Assembly: GCF_009380135.2 (NCBI RefSeq)
Contig: NZ_WHUT02000005.1
Span: 62,001-126,000, forward strand
From: Fertoeibacter niger
GTDB taxonomy: Bacteria > Pseudomonadota > Alphaproteobacteria > Rhodobacterales > Rhodobacteraceae
DNA length: 64,000 bases
Direction of reading: 5' to 3'
Shown here: piece by piece, positions 51,993-61,128 of the stretch
Layout: each line of letters starts with the position of its first letter
Numbering within the stretch: position 1 is the stretch's first letter
Program-made: the position numbers and the translations under genes
The notes under the pieces: generated by a model
Database searches by the model: none
Seen by the model: only the letters and a program-made list of their open reading frames with translations
What the model was told of the DNA's origin: nothing

Positions 51993-53363
51993 TTACAGCG
52001 CGATCACCCGGCGCGGGGCCAGCAGGAACGGGGCGACGATGCCGCAGGTGTCGGCCAGAGGCAGCAGGCTGTCGGGCACATCCAGCCCGATCACATCGCG
52101 CATGAACCCGGCCCGGGCTGCACAGCGCGCCGCCACCGCCGGGAACCGCGCCACAAGATCAGCCCGCAATTCAGCATCGGCGATGGCATAACCATCTTCC
52201 ATCCGGGTCGATCCATAAACGGGGTGCGCCGGGATCACATCGCATTGCATCGCCATGCCCGTCCGTAGCGGCAGGTCAGACCCCGGATAGATCGGCGAGG
52301 ACACCCATTCATCCAGCCCGATCAGATGCCCGGGGTTCAGCGTGACGTTGAAGCCGTCCAGCGGCAGCCGTTCGCGCATCCGCGCCCAGACCGCACCGCC
52401 CGCCACACCGGGCCGCATCAGGCCGAACCAGTCCGACAGCGCCGCCACATAGGGGCCCGCAAACGCCCCCAGATAATCGCGCGCGGCGGCGGGCAGGTCG
52501 GCCTCGGTTTCCGCCAGCCAGCCCGCACGGCAGATGTTCGCGCCCCAGTGGCAGATGTTGAAGGAAATGGCATTGCCCCGCCGCAGCACCTCACCCGTCG
52601 GGCCCGACAACCCCTGTTCGGCACGCGCGCCGGTGGCAAAGGTGGGATGGCAGCCCAGCGGCAGCCCGCCCACCTGCGCCGCGCGATAGGCATCAAAATC
52701 GACCATCCCGTCACGAAACGCAAAGACCATGCGCCGCAGCGCCGTGGCCGCCATGTGGTTGGCAAATTCCAGCCGGGCAATCTCATCGGCATCGACGGTG
52801 CAGCGCAGCCCGTGGCCGGGGTGCATCAGCAGGTCTGTGGCGTTTTCCACCCGGCTTGCGATGCGGCGCAGCGGATCGGCCAGAAAGGCGGGAATATCCA
52901 CCGCCTCATCCGCCGCAACCTCTTCTGGGCCAAACATCTTCCACCCCACGGCCCCCATCGCGCAGCCCGCTGGCACCGCCCCGGTCAGCCAGTCGCCCAG
53001 CCGCCGCCCCTCGCGCGGTTGCGAGGGCAGCGACAGGGTGGCGCAATGGCCCACCGCAATGTCACCCGCCGCCACCAGCGGCGAGACGCCAGTGTAGGGC
53101 AGGCATTCATTGCCCGCCAGCAGCAGCGCGGCGGCGGGGGTGACGATCAGCACCGCCTCTTCGAAGCGCGGGTCAAAGCCGGTGATCCAGTGCAGGTTGG
53201 CCGCATGTTCCCGGTCGCCATAAACCACCAGACAGTCCAGCCCACGCCCAGCCATCGCCGCCCGCAACGCCGCCATCCGGCCCCGCATCGCGGCCAGATC
53301 AGGCTGCGCGGGCACCGCGGGCGTGCCGAAATCCGGCCAGTCAATCTCGATCAGTCGCGCCAT
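51993..53363 (-). CDS. M24-family (creatinase/aminopeptidase P fold) protein with altered metal site
   Basis: 456 residues. The N-terminal creatinase domain (about 25-165) precedes a pita-bread domain (about 175-430). The five metal ligands normally read D, D, H, E, E. Here the equivalents appear to be N269 (SFNICHWG), N276 (ANICRAG), H346 (NPGHLIGL), D375 (MQCDVIP) and E389 (RMEDG). Loss of both Asp suggests a non-metal enzyme, as in creatinase, or an inactive relative. It is convergent with the HAD gene. Confidence 0.8.
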   Translation of the reverse strand: MARLIEIDWPDFGTPAVPAQPDLAAMRGRMAALRAAMAGRGLDCLVVYGDREHAANLHWITGFDPRFEEAVLIVTPAAALLLAGNECLPYTGVSPLVAAGDIAVGHCATLSLPSQPREGRRLGDWLTGAVPAGCAMGAVGWKMFGPEEVAADEAVDIPAFLADPLRRIASRVENATDLLMHPGHGLRCTVDADEIARLEFANHMAATALRRMVFAFRDGMVDFDAYRAAQVGGLPLGCHPTFATGARAEQGLSGPTGEVLRRGNAISFNICHWGANICRAGWLAETEADLPAAARDYLGAFAGPYVAALSDWFGLMRPGVAGGAVWARMRERLPLDGFNVTLNPGHLIGLDEWVSSPIYPGSDLPLRTGMAMQCDVIPAHPVYGSTRMEDGYAIADAELRADLVARFPAVAARCAARAGFMRDVIGLDVPDSLLPLADTCGIVAPFLLAPRRVIAL

Positions 53364-53438
53364 GAACACCCCCCGCGTTTGCCGCAGGTTAGGCGATGAC
53401 ACCCCGCAGGGCCAAGACATTCCGCAGAACAGCCCCGC

Positions 53439-53467
53439 TTGCGAATCCCCGCCACCGCCCCTATATG
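53439..53467 (+). promoter_or_regulatory. Sigma-70-type promoter of the SRP RNA gene
   Basis: TTGCGA (53439-53444), a 17-base spacer, then TATATG (53462-53467). The SRP RNA begins four bases later, near the expected start site. Confidence 0.8.
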
Positions 53468-53470
53468 ACA

Positions 53471-53571
53471 GGGTGAGAGGTTGGCGCGGGCAGGTGCCTC
53501 GCCAACCCGGTCAGGTCCGGAAGGAAGCAGCCGTAACGAGCCCCACTTGGGTCGTTGTCAGCCTCTCACCC
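53471..53571 (+). ncRNA. ffs: Signal recognition particle RNA, small bacterial type (4.5S)
   Basis: About 101 nt. The apical domain carries the invariant GGTCAGGTCCGGAAGGAAGC with the GGAA tetraloop and the Ffh-binding internal loops. The long stem closes with GGGTGAGAGG (53471-53480) pairing CCTCTCACCC (53562-53571). It binds Ffh and guides membrane-protein insertion. Location beside recR-ybaB-dnaX is usual in this group. Confidence 0.96.
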
Positions 53572-53672
53572 CAATTCCCCGGTCATGCCAGCACATTCAG
53601 CGCCCTTGGCGTTTCAGACCGATATGGGTAAGATAGGCTTGCGGCCCGGCATTCTCACCCCCGCAATCGCCC

Positions 53673-54272
53673 TCAAAACCGCCGCCGTGCCCGCAGGGCC
53701 GCGCCGATGGTGCCGTCATCCAGATAATCCAGTTCGCCGCCCACCGGCACGCCCTGCGCCAGCGAGGTGATGGCAACGCCCGCGCCTTCCAGCACCTCGG
53801 CGATGTAATGCGCTGTGGTCTGGCCATCGACCGTGGCGTTCAGCGCAAGGATCACCTCGCTGATGCCTTCGTCAGCCACGCGTTCCACCAGCAGCGGAAT
53901 GCGCAGCTCCGCCGGGCCCACGGCATCCAGCGCAGAAAGCGTGCCGCCCAGCACGTGATAGCGGCCCTTGAACGCGCCGCCACGCTCCATCGCCCACAGG
54001 TCGGCCACATTTTCCACCACGCAGACCTCGCCCGTTGCGCGGCGCTCATCCCGGCAGATCGCGCACAGATCGGCGTCACCGATGTTGCCGCAACGCAGGC
54101 AATCGCGGGCAGTCAGTGCCACTTCGGCCATGACCTGCGCCAAGGGGGCCATCACCGCGCCGCGCTTTTTCAGCATCAGCAGCACCGCGCGGCGGGCCGA
54201 ACGGGGGCCAAGCCCCGGCAGCCGCGCCATCAGGTCGATCAGCTGTTCGATGCGCTGCGGGGCGTCGGCCAT
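53673..54272 (-). CDS. recR: Recombination mediator protein RecR
   Basis: 199 residues, full length. An N-terminal HhH ([15 protein letters not shown]), the zinc finger [16 protein letters not shown], a Toprim domain (about 80-170: [12 protein letters not shown]) and a C-terminal Walker-like segment are present. With RecO and RecF it loads RecA at gaps. It shares one base with the ybaB stop. Confidence 0.97.
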   Translation of the reverse strand: MADAPQRIEQLIDLMARLPGLGPRSARRAVLLMLKKRGAVMAPLAQVMAEVALTARDCLRCGNIGDADLCAICRDERRATGEVCVVENVADLWAMERGGAFKGRYHVLGGTLSALDAVGPAELRIPLLVERVADEGISEVILALNATVDGQTTAHYIAEVLEGAGVAITSLAQGVPVGGELDYLDDGTIGAALRARRRF

Positions 54273-54616
54273 CAGAACGGCAGCTTCATGCCCGGCGGCA
54301 GGCCCAGCCCCTCGGTCAGCTTGCCCATTTCCTGCTGGTGGCGGGCGGCGGCCTTGGTCTGCGCATCGCGGATCGCGGCCAGGATCAGGTCTTCGACCAC
54401 CTCTTTTTCTGACGCGACAAGGATCGACGGATCAATATCAAGTCCGGTCAATTCGCCCGTCGCCATGGCCCGCGCCTTCACCAGCCCTGCCCCGGATTCG
54501 CCCACCACGACGATATTGGCCATGTCCTGCTGCACCTGGGCCATCTTTTCCTGCAACCCCTGCGCGGCCTTCATCATCTTGGCCATGTCGCCAAGCCCGC
54601 CCAAACCTTTCAGCAT
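54272..54616 (-). CDS. ybaB: YbaB/EbfC nucleoid-associated protein
   Basis: 114 residues. A small DNA-binding dimer with the pattern [22 protein letters not shown] and [17 protein letters not shown]. It lies 12 bases after dnaX and overlaps the recR start by one base, so dnaX-ybaB-recR is a tight operon. Confidence 0.96.
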   Translation of the reverse strand: MLKGLGGLGDMAKMMKAAQGLQEKMAQVQQDMANIVVVGESGAGLVKARAMATGELTGLDIDPSILVASEKEVVEDLILAAIRDAQTKAAARHQQEMGKLTEGLGLPPGMKLPF

Positions 54617-54628
54617 CGTGTTCCTTTC

Positions 54629-56356
54629 TCAATCATCCTCGAAGGGATCCCATTCATCATCCACCTCGGGCAGCGCCTCGATGGCGGCGGCGGCCGATGG
54701 CGTGCGGATTTCGGTGATTTTCGCGCCGGGAAAGGCGGCCAGCACCGCCTGCACCAGCGGGTTTTCCATTGCCCCGGCCTTGGCCGCGTGATCCGCCGCA
54801 CCGCGGGTTTCCGCCAGCGTGGCCGCGCCGCCTGTCGAGACGATGGACACGCCCCATGCTGTGCCTGTCCAGCCCTGAAGCCGCTGTTTCAGGCGGGCGG
54901 CCAGGTCTTTCGGGGCGTCGGGTGTCGGCTGAAACTCGATCCGGCCGGGGGAATAGCGGGCAAGGCGCAGGCAGTTTTCCACCTCGACCAGCAGGGTCAT
55001 GTCGCGCCTGTCGCGGATCAGCCCGATCACGCTGTCGAAACTGGCATAGCTGGTCAGCGCGCCCTCGGCCAACGCCAGCGCGGTGGCCCCGCCCCCCGTG
55101 ACCGGGCCGCGCGCCATGGCAGGCGGGGCCTGCAAGCGCGTGGCCGGGGCCGATGTCATGCCGCCGCCGCCGGCCGGTGCCCCGCCCGTGGGCGCGGGCA
55201 GCGATTGCAGCTTGCGGATAAGGGTTTCGGGGTCGGGCAGGTCGGCCACATGGGTCAGCCGGATCACGGCCATTTCGGCGGCCATCATCGCATTGGGTGC
55301 AAGCGCCACTTCTTCCAGCGATTTCAAAAGCATCTGCCACATGCGCGTCAGCACCCGCATGGGCAGGCGCGCGGCCATCAACAGCCCGCGTTCGCGTTCA
55401 TCCGGCGGGGTCGTGGGGTCTTCCGCCGCCTCGGGGGTGATCTTGATGACGGAAATCCAATGGGTGATTTCGGCCAGATCGCGCAGCACGGCCATCGGGT
55501 CGACGCCATCGGCATATTGGCCCGAGAGTTCCCCCAGCGCCCCGGCCGCATCGCCCTTCATGATCAGGTCAAAGAGGTCAAGCACCCGGCCACGGTCGGC
55601 CAGCCCCAGCATGGCGCGCACCTGTTCGGCGGTGGTTTCGCCCGCGCCGTTGGAAATCGCCTGATCCAAGAGGCTGGTCGCATCGCGGGCCGACCCTTCG
55701 GCGGCGCGGGTGATCATGGCCAGCGCGCCGTCGGTGATCTGGGCACCCTCGCCCGTGGCGATCTTGCGCAACAGGGCCAGCATGACCTCTGGCTCGATCC
55801 GTTTCAGGTCGAACCGCTGGCAGCGTGACAGCACAGTCACCGGCACCTTGCGGATCTCGGTGGTGGCAAAGATGAATTTCACATGGGCGGGCGGTTCTTC
55901 CAGCGTCTTGAGCAGCGCGTTGAACGCGTTGGTCGAGAGCATGTGAACTTCGTCGATGATGTAGATCTTGTAGCGGGCCGAGGCCGCGCGATAGTGAACG
56001 GAATCAATGATTTCGCGGATGTCGCCCACCCCGGTGCGACTGGCCGCGTCCATTTCCATCACATCCACATGCCGGCCTTCCGCGATGGCGCGGCAGGGGT
56101 CGCACTGGCCGCAAGGGTCGGTCGTGGGGCCGCCGGTGCCATCCGGGCCGATGCAGTTCAGCCCCTTGGCGATGATGCGCGCCGTGGTGGTCTTGCCGGT
56201 GCCGCGGATGCCGGTCATCACGAAGGCATGGGCGATGCGATCCGCCGCGAAGGCGTTTTTCAGGGTGCGCACCATCGCCTCTTGCCCCACCAGATCGGCG
56301 AAGGTTTCGGGCCGGTATTTGCGGGCCAGAACGCGGTAGGCTTGGTGGTCTGACAT
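54629..56356 (-). CDS. dnaX: DNA polymerase III subunit gamma/tau
   Basis: 575 residues. An AAA+ clamp-loader ATPase: Walker A GTGKTT (52-57), zinc cysteines CGQCDPC, Walker B IIDEVHML, and the sensor TLEEPPAHVKFIFATT. Domain III follows, then a Pro/Ala/Gly-rich linker and a C-terminal tau region (about 440-575) that binds polymerase and helicase. No slippery AAAAAAG-type frameshift site was noticed, so a gamma form is not predicted. Confidence 0.96.
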   Translation of the reverse strand: MSDHQAYRVLARKYRPETFADLVGQEAMVRTLKNAFAADRIAHAFVMTGIRGTGKTTTARIIAKGLNCIGPDGTGGPTTDPCGQCDPCRAIAEGRHVDVMEMDAASRTGVGDIREIIDSVHYRAASARYKIYIIDEVHMLSTNAFNALLKTLEEPPAHVKFIFATTEIRKVPVTVLSRCQRFDLKRIEPEVMLALLRKIATGEGAQITDGALAMITRAAEGSARDATSLLDQAISNGAGETTAEQVRAMLGLADRGRVLDLFDLIMKGDAAGALGELSGQYADGVDPMAVLRDLAEITHWISVIKITPEAAEDPTTPPDERERGLLMAARLPMRVLTRMWQMLLKSLEEVALAPNAMMAAEMAVIRLTHVADLPDPETLIRKLQSLPAPTGGAPAGGGGMTSAPATRLQAPPAMARGPVTGGGATALALAEGALTSYASFDSVIGLIRDRRDMTLLVEVENCLRLARYSPGRIEFQPTPDAPKDLAARLKQRLQGWTGTAWGVSIVSTGGAATLAETRGAADHAAKAGAMENPLVQAVLAAFPGAKITEIRTPSAAAAIEALPEVDDEWDPFEDD

Positions 56357-56440
56357 GGGGCCTCATGCGCGTGCCGGGATTCGTGCGGTGCCAAGAGTAG
56401 GCCGGGCGCGCGGCCGCGTCCACCCGTGCGGACCGCCAGA

Positions 56441-56497
56441 CAGGGCTTTGAAAGCCCTGCACAGGGCATGCACGGGCGATGCACGGGCCATGCAGAT
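56441..56497. repeat. 19-bp palindrome followed by three GGGC-ATGCAC repeats
   Basis: CAGGGCTTT-G-AAAGCCCTG (56441-56459) is a perfect palindrome. Next to it are three near-repeats, GGGCATGCAC, GGGCGATGCAC and GGGCCATGCA. They lie in the divergent gap between dnaX and the BNR gene, where either promoter could be controlled. Function unknown. Confidence 0.55.
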
Positions 56498-56627
56498 GAT
56501 CCGTGGCCCCCGCGCTGGCCGGAAAGACCTTGCCCCGACCGCGCGCGACCGGCGCAGGCGGCCTGCGTGATGCTGTGCGCTAGCGGGTTTTCATGGTAAT
56601 CTGCGAAAAAACATGTGGAGGGACGCC

Positions 56628-57779
56628 ATGCCATCACTGAGCCTTTTGCTGGGCACGACCAAGGGTGCCTTTATCGTTTCGGGCGGAGCGGACCGGCTGG
56701 GCTGGGCGGTCAGCGGGCCGTTCTGCGATGGCTGGCCGATCAACCATGTGATCGGCGATCCGGCCAGCGGCATGCTGTGGGCCGGGGGTGGGGGTGACTG
56801 GCACGGGGCGGGGGTCTGGCGGTCGGCGGATGGCGGCGCGACATGGCAGGTGACGCGGCTGAGCCCCGGCAAGATGGATGAATGGGCGGCCAATGACCCG
56901 GGCTTTGCCGCGATGATCGGCTGGACGGCGGAAGCCCTGCCCTTTGCCGACATATCGCAGGTCTGGTCCTTGGCGCTGGTGGAGGGCACGCTTTACGCGG
57001 GCACCAAACCGGCGGGGCTGCTGGCCAGCCGGGACGGCGGCCAAACCTGGGAAAGGGTCGAGGGGCTGACCAACCACCCGTCGGCCCCCAACTGGGATGG
57101 CGGGGCGGCGGGGCTGGTGCTGCATACGATCGTGGCCGATCCGGCGAATGCGCAGAAGATCTGGGTAGGGATTTCGGCGGCCGGCGTCTTTGCCACCGAG
57201 GATGGCGGCGCGACATGGGAACGCCGCAACCGCCTGTCGAATGCCGAGGCCTGCGCCGGGCATGACCACCCCGCCGGGCCGCGTGACGGCGAGACCGGGC
57301 ATTGCGTGCACAACATGATGCGCGCACCGGGGCCGGAGGATGTGCTTTATCAGCAGAACCACCACGGGGTCTGGCGGTCGGCGGATGGCGGGCGCAGTTG
57401 GGATGACATCACGCCGGGCCTGCCCTCGACCTTCGGCTTTCCGATAAGGGTGCATCCGCGCGACCCGCAGCGGCTGTGGGTGCTGCCGCTGAATGGTGAC
57501 AGCGTGGGCCGCTTTCCGCCCGATGCGGCGGCGGCGGTGTGGCGGTCCAGCGATGGCGGGGCGAGTTGGGAGGCGATGCGCAACGGGCTGCCGCAGGTGG
57601 GCTGTTTCTTTACCGTGCTGCGGCAGGCCATGGCGGGCGACGCGCGCGATCCGGCGGGGGTGTATTTCGGCACCAACAGCGGGTCGGTGTTCGGCAGTTT
57701 CGATGAGGGCGAGGAATGGCACGAGATCGCCCGGCATCTGCCGACGGTGCTGGCGGTCGAGGTGGTGGACCGGGGGTAG
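56628..57779 (+). CDS. BNR/sortilin-like beta-propeller protein
   Basis: 383 residues from the ATG at 56628 with GGAGG seven bases before it (an ATG at 56613 overlaps that site). Five BNR/Asp-box motifs are visible: RSADGGATW, SRDGGQTW, TEDGGATW, RSADGGRSW and RSSDGGASW. They indicate a beta-propeller. There is no signal peptide. Such proteins are often annotated as exo-alpha-sialidase or glycosyl hydrolase, but no catalytic residues can be assigned. Confidence 0.85.
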   Translation: MPSLSLLLGTTKGAFIVSGGADRLGWAVSGPFCDGWPINHVIGDPASGMLWAGGGGDWHGAGVWRSADGGATWQVTRLSPGKMDEWAANDPGFAAMIGWTAEALPFADISQVWSLALVEGTLYAGTKPAGLLASRDGGQTWERVEGLTNHPSAPNWDGGAAGLVLHTIVADPANAQKIWVGISAAGVFATEDGGATWERRNRLSNAEACAGHDHPAGPRDGETGHCVHNMMRAPGPEDVLYQQNHHGVWRSADGGRSWDDITPGLPSTFGFPIRVHPRDPQRLWVLPLNGDSVGRFPPDAAAAVWRSSDGGASWEAMRNGLPQVGCFFTVLRQAMAGDARDPAGVYFGTNSGSVFGSFDEGEEWHEIARHLPTVLAVEVVDRG

Positions 57780-57787
57780 GCGCCAAT

Positions 57788-57813
57788 GAAAAGGCCCCGG
57801 TTTCCCGGGGCCT
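57788..57813 (-). terminator. Intrinsic terminator of trcR
   Basis: AGGCCCCGG-GAAA-CCGGGGCCT on the minus strand followed by TTTTC. The palindrome could also end the oppositely oriented BNR gene. Confidence 0.8.
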
Positions 57814-57834
57814 GCGAATGCCTGCGCGGTGCGC

Positions 57835-58584
57835 TCAGCGGCGCACATCATCCTCGTCGTCTTCGTCCTCGTCGTCATCGCCATGCGGCAGGTTGAAGAA
57901 CGAATCCGCATCCGAGAAATCGGCGGGTTTCTCTTCCTCTTCCTTGCGGGTGAACTGTTCCAGCCCCGAGGGCACGCGCGCCTCGTCGGACATGCCCAGC
58001 GATTGCTCGGTGCTGACCAGCTTGCGGCGCTCGTCATCCGACATCACGCCACCCTCGGCGGCTTTCTTGCGCACGGCGGCCTGCACGGCGGCGTCAAGCT
58101 CGGTCTGTTTGCACAGGCCCAAAGCCACCGGGTCGATGGGCGTGATCGAGCCGATGTTCCAGTGGGTGCGCGAGCGGATCGATTCGATGGTGGGTTTCGT
58201 GGTGCCCACCAGTTTGCCCACCTGACCGTCCGACAGTTCGGGGTGGAATTTCACCAGCCACAGGATCGCGGCGGGCCGGTCCTGGCGTTTTGACAGGGGC
58301 GTATAGCGCGGGCCACGGCGCTTTTCCTCGCCCACGGCGGCGGCGTTGAACTTCAGCTTCAGCTTGTAAAGCGGGTCTTTCTGGCCCTTCTCGATCTCGG
58401 CCATGTCCAGCTGGTTGTTGGCCACCGGGTCGAACCCCTTTACCCCGGTCGCCACGTCGCCATCGGCGATGCCCTGCACCTCCAGCTCGTGCATGCCGCA
58501 GAACTCGGCCACCTGGCGGAAGGTCAGGGTGGTGTTGTCGACCAGCCAGACGGCGGTGGCCTTGGACATCAGGGGTTTGTTCAT
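57835..58584 (-). CDS. trcR: Cell cycle transcriptional regulator TrcR (DUF1013)
   Basis: 249 residues from the ATG at 58584, with GAGGAT upstream. It opens LMSKATAVWLVDNTTLTFRQ and has two HTH-like segments: one at about 20-45 and LSDGQVGKLVGTTKPTIESIRSR around 120-140. A highly acidic tail (DDDEDEDDEDD) ends the protein. The family is restricted to alphaproteobacteria and is linked to cell-cycle transcription. It is divergent from the RNase T2 gene. Confidence 0.93.
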   Translation of the reverse strand: MNKPLMSKATAVWLVDNTTLTFRQVAEFCGMHELEVQGIADGDVATGVKGFDPVANNQLDMAEIEKGQKDPLYKLKLKFNAAAVGEEKRRGPRYTPLSKRQDRPAAILWLVKFHPELSDGQVGKLVGTTKPTIESIRSRTHWNIGSITPIDPVALGLCKQTELDAAVQAAVRKKAAEGGVMSDDERRKLVSTEQSLGMSDEARVPSGLEQFTRKEEEEKPADFSDADSFFNLPHGDDDEDEDDEDDVRR

Positions 58585-58699
58585 CGCAAGATCCTCTACG
58601 TTTCCGATCCCGAGAGCCATGGCAGGCGGGGCTTTACAAATCTCTCCCGCGCCGGGAAAACGGCTGCGGGCAGGCCCGCGTGGTTTCGTTTTCGGGAAG

Positions 58700-58730
58700 T
58701 TCAGGCGGATATAGTCGGATTTCAGGCGGA
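58700..58730. promoter_or_regulatory. Direct repeat TTCAGGCGGA with 21-bp period
   Basis: TTCAGGCGGA at 58700-58709 and again at 58721-58730, exactly two helical turns apart, with ATAGTCGG between. The second copy overlaps the ribosome site of the RNase T2 gene. It could be a regulator site in the trcR/RNase T2 gap. Confidence 0.4.
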
Positions 58731-58742
58731 GGAAAAGCGAAA

Positions 58743-59387
58743 ATGCGTTGGGTGATGGTGTGGCTGGCATTGGCCGGGGCGGGCCTTTCGGGGGTGGCGC
58801 GGGCCGAGGGCGAACGGGCGGGCGATTTCGATTACTACGTGATGGCGCTGAGCTGGTCGGCCAACTGGTGCGCGCTGGAGGGTGATGCGCGGCGCGATGC
58901 GCAATGCGCGCCGGGCCGGGGGTTCGATTTCGTGCTGCACGGGCTTTGGCCGCAGTATGAGGATGGCTGGCCAAGCTATTGCCGCACGGGGGAACGCGAC
59001 CCAAGCCGGGCGGAATCCGAGGCGATGGCCGATGTGATGGGCGGGTCGGGCGCTGCCTGGTATCAGTGGAAGAAGCACGGGCGCTGCGCCGGTCTGTCCG
59101 CGCGCGCCTATTACGCGCTGATGCGTGACGCGGTGGCGCGGGTTGCGGTGCCCGAGGTGTTCACCCGCCTGCGGCAGGATGTGCGCCTGCCTGCATCTGT
59201 GGTGGAAGAGGCGTTTCTGGAAGCGAACCCGGGCCTTGCCGCCGATGGTGTGGCCGTCACCTGCCGCGACGGGCATGTGCAGGAGGTGCGGGTATGTCTG
59301 ACCAAAGACCTGACCCCCCGCGCCTGTGGGGCCGATGTGGCGCGGGAGTGCCGCTTGCGCGATGCGGTGATGGAGGCGGTGCGCTAA
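58743..59387 (+). CDS. Ribonuclease T2-family secreted protein
   Basis: 214 residues. A signal peptide ends near ARA (21). CAS1 is FVLHGLWPQ with the catalytic His at 66. CAS2, normally HEWxKHGTC, reads YQWKKHGRC: H112 and K111 are kept, but the Glu position is Gln 108 and the first His is Tyr 107. Six or more Cys suggest disulfides. Family members cut RNA to 2',3'-cyclic nucleotides; with Gln in place of Glu activity may be reduced. GGAGG precedes the ATG. Confidence 0.87.
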   Translation: MRWVMVWLALAGAGLSGVARAEGERAGDFDYYVMALSWSANWCALEGDARRDAQCAPGRGFDFVLHGLWPQYEDGWPSYCRTGERDPSRAESEAMADVMGGSGAAWYQWKKHGRCAGLSARAYYALMRDAVARVAVPEVFTRLRQDVRLPASVVEEAFLEANPGLAADGVAVTCRDGHVQEVRVCLTKDLTPRACGADVARECRLRDAVMEAVR

Positions 59388-59391
59388 GGCG

Positions 59392-60393
59392 CTATTCCAC
59401 CTTCAGCACGATCTTGCCGATATGACCCGAGCTTTCCATCCGGGTGTGCGCGCCCGCTGCATCCTCCAGCGGAAATTCGGAATCCATCACCGGGCGCAGC
59501 GCGCCACGGGCGATCATCGGCCAGACATGGGTTTCCAGTTCCGCCGCATAGCGGGCCTTGGCCAGATCGGATTGCGGGCGCAGGGTGGAGCCGGTGATGG
59601 TCAGCCGGCGCATCATCACCTCGGCAAAGTTCAGTTCCACCTTTGGCCCGGTCAGAAAGGCGATCTGCACAAGGCGGCCGTCATCGGCCAGCGCGCGCAC
59701 GTTGCGCGGCAGGTATGAACCGCCCACCATGTCAAGGATCAGCTGCGCCCCGCCCTCGGCCCGCAGCACATCGACGAAATCCTCGGTGCGGTAGTTGATG
59801 GCGCGTTCCGCCCCCAATGCGAGGCAGGCCAGGCATTTTTCATCGGACCCTGCGGTGGTGAACACCCGTGCGCCCAAGGCTTTGGCTATCTGGATCGCCG
59901 TGGTGCCGATGCCGGATGATCCGCCATGCACCAAGAACCGCTCACCCGCCCCAAGGCCCCCGCGCAGCACCATGTTGGACCAGACGGTGAAGCAGGTTTC
60001 CGGCAGGCAGGCGGCCTCGCGCAGGCTCATGCCTTCGGGCACCGGCAGGGCATGGGCGGCGTTTGTCGCCACATATTCGGCATAGCCGCCCCCCGGCAGC
60101 AAGGCGCAGACCGCATCACCGATGGCCCAGCGGGTGACGCCGGGGCCAACCTCGGCCACATGGCCCGCGCATTCAAGCCCCGGCAGCGGCGAGGCACCGG
60201 GCGGCGGCGCATAGGCCCCGGCGCGTTGCAGCGCGTCAGGGCGGTTCACCCCGGCCCAGGCCACGCGGATCACGATCTGGCCATGGCCCGGCACCGGGAC
60301 GGGCATGGTGCAGGGCACCAGAACCTCCGGTCCGCCGGGGGCGCTGATGACAATGGCGCGCATCGTGTGGGGCAGGCTGGTCAGGTCTATCAT
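59392..60393 (-). CDS. NAD(P)H:quinone oxidoreductase (zeta-crystallin-like MDR)
   Basis: 333 residues. An MDR-family protein without the catalytic zinc ligands. It has MRAIVISAPGGPEVL, the substrate-domain segment VAWAGVNRPDALQRAG, and the NADPH-binding VHGGSSGIGTTAIQIAKALGA. It reduces quinones or enones. The ATG at 60393 was chosen; the GTG at 60402 touches the COQ9 stop. It follows COQ9 directly, which suits a quinone-related role (inference). Confidence 0.92.
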   Translation of the reverse strand: MIDLTSLPHTMRAIVISAPGGPEVLVPCTMPVPVPGHGQIVIRVAWAGVNRPDALQRAGAYAPPPGASPLPGLECAGHVAEVGPGVTRWAIGDAVCALLPGGGYAEYVATNAAHALPVPEGMSLREAACLPETCFTVWSNMVLRGGLGAGERFLVHGGSSGIGTTAIQIAKALGARVFTTAGSDEKCLACLALGAERAINYRTEDFVDVLRAEGGAQLILDMVGGSYLPRNVRALADDGRLVQIAFLTGPKVELNFAEVMMRRLTITGSTLRPQSDLAKARYAAELETHVWPMIARGALRPVMDSEFPLEDAAGAHTRMESSGHIGKIVLKVE

Positions 60394-60402
60394 CGCGCTC
60401 AC

Positions 60403-61089
60403 TTATTTGCGGAACATGCCGGGCAGGTCATCGGGCATGGTCGGCATCTTCACCTTGGCGAACAGGTTCAGCGGCCCGTCCATCACCGCCTTGACCATGG
60501 CATTGTCGCGCAGCGATGCCTTCATCTTTTCGATCTGCATCACATCGGCGATGCGGCGGTCAAGAAAATCCCATGTGGCGTGATGGCCGGGGCTGTCATC
60601 GCCCAGCCAGTAAAGCACGGTGGCGGCATAGACGCCCGACAAGGTGGCGCGTTTGGTATACCAGTTGATGTCGGCCGAGGTGTCGCCCAGCGCCTGCCAG
60701 ATGGCATCGGCGGTGCCCCAGATGGCACGGGCACCGTCGGGCGCGTGATGCGGCAGGGCGAACAGGGTGGTGCCGCGGCGCACAGCCTCTTTTTCAGCCG
60801 CCTCCAGCCGGAAGCGGATCAGCGCCGCCACCCGTTCGGAATAGCGCAGCGCGGCCAGATCGGCCGTGGCGGCATGCGCCGTCATCAGGGCATCGCCGCG
60901 CGCGTGATAGGCCAGCGCCAGATCCACCGCCCCACGCGGGTAAAGCGCCTGCGCCAGCGCCGGTGCCACGCCCGAATCACTGACCGCCGCGCGCAGGGTG
61001 GCTGCAGACCAGCCGTCAAACGGCACATGCGGCAGTGCCGCGTCCAGAATCGCGTCTTTCGCCCGTTCCATCGTCATATCCGCTTCCAT
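60403..61089 (-). CDS. COQ9-family ubiquinone biosynthesis protein
   Basis: 228 residues from the ATG at 61089, with AAAGGTGA before it. The TetR-like helical fold and the C-terminal COQ9 motif (INWYTKRATLSGVYAATVLYWL and DDSPGHHATWDFLDRRI) are clear. COQ9 binds lipid and aids COQ7-type hydroxylation. It is divergent from rpsU, a linkage common in Rhodobacteraceae. Confidence 0.94.
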   Translation of the reverse strand: MEADMTMERAKDAILDAALPHVPFDGWSAATLRAAVSDSGVAPALAQALYPRGAVDLALAYHARGDALMTAHAATADLAALRYSERVAALIRFRLEAAEKEAVRRGTTLFALPHHAPDGARAIWGTADAIWQALGDTSADINWYTKRATLSGVYAATVLYWLGDDSPGHHATWDFLDRRIADVMQIEKMKASLRDNAMVKAVMDGPLNLFAKVKMPTMPDDLPGMFRK

Positions 61090-61128
61090 TGCAGTCACCT
61101 TTCATCACGGGGGCTCAGGATGCCATGG

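Noticed and set aside
54788-56353. Plus-strand open frames opposite dnaX
   Set aside because: Compositional shadows. DnaX motifs on the minus strand are complete.
56441-56497. CRISPR-like array
   Set aside because: The repeats are about ten bases long, imperfect and without spacers of regular length; no cas genes are present.
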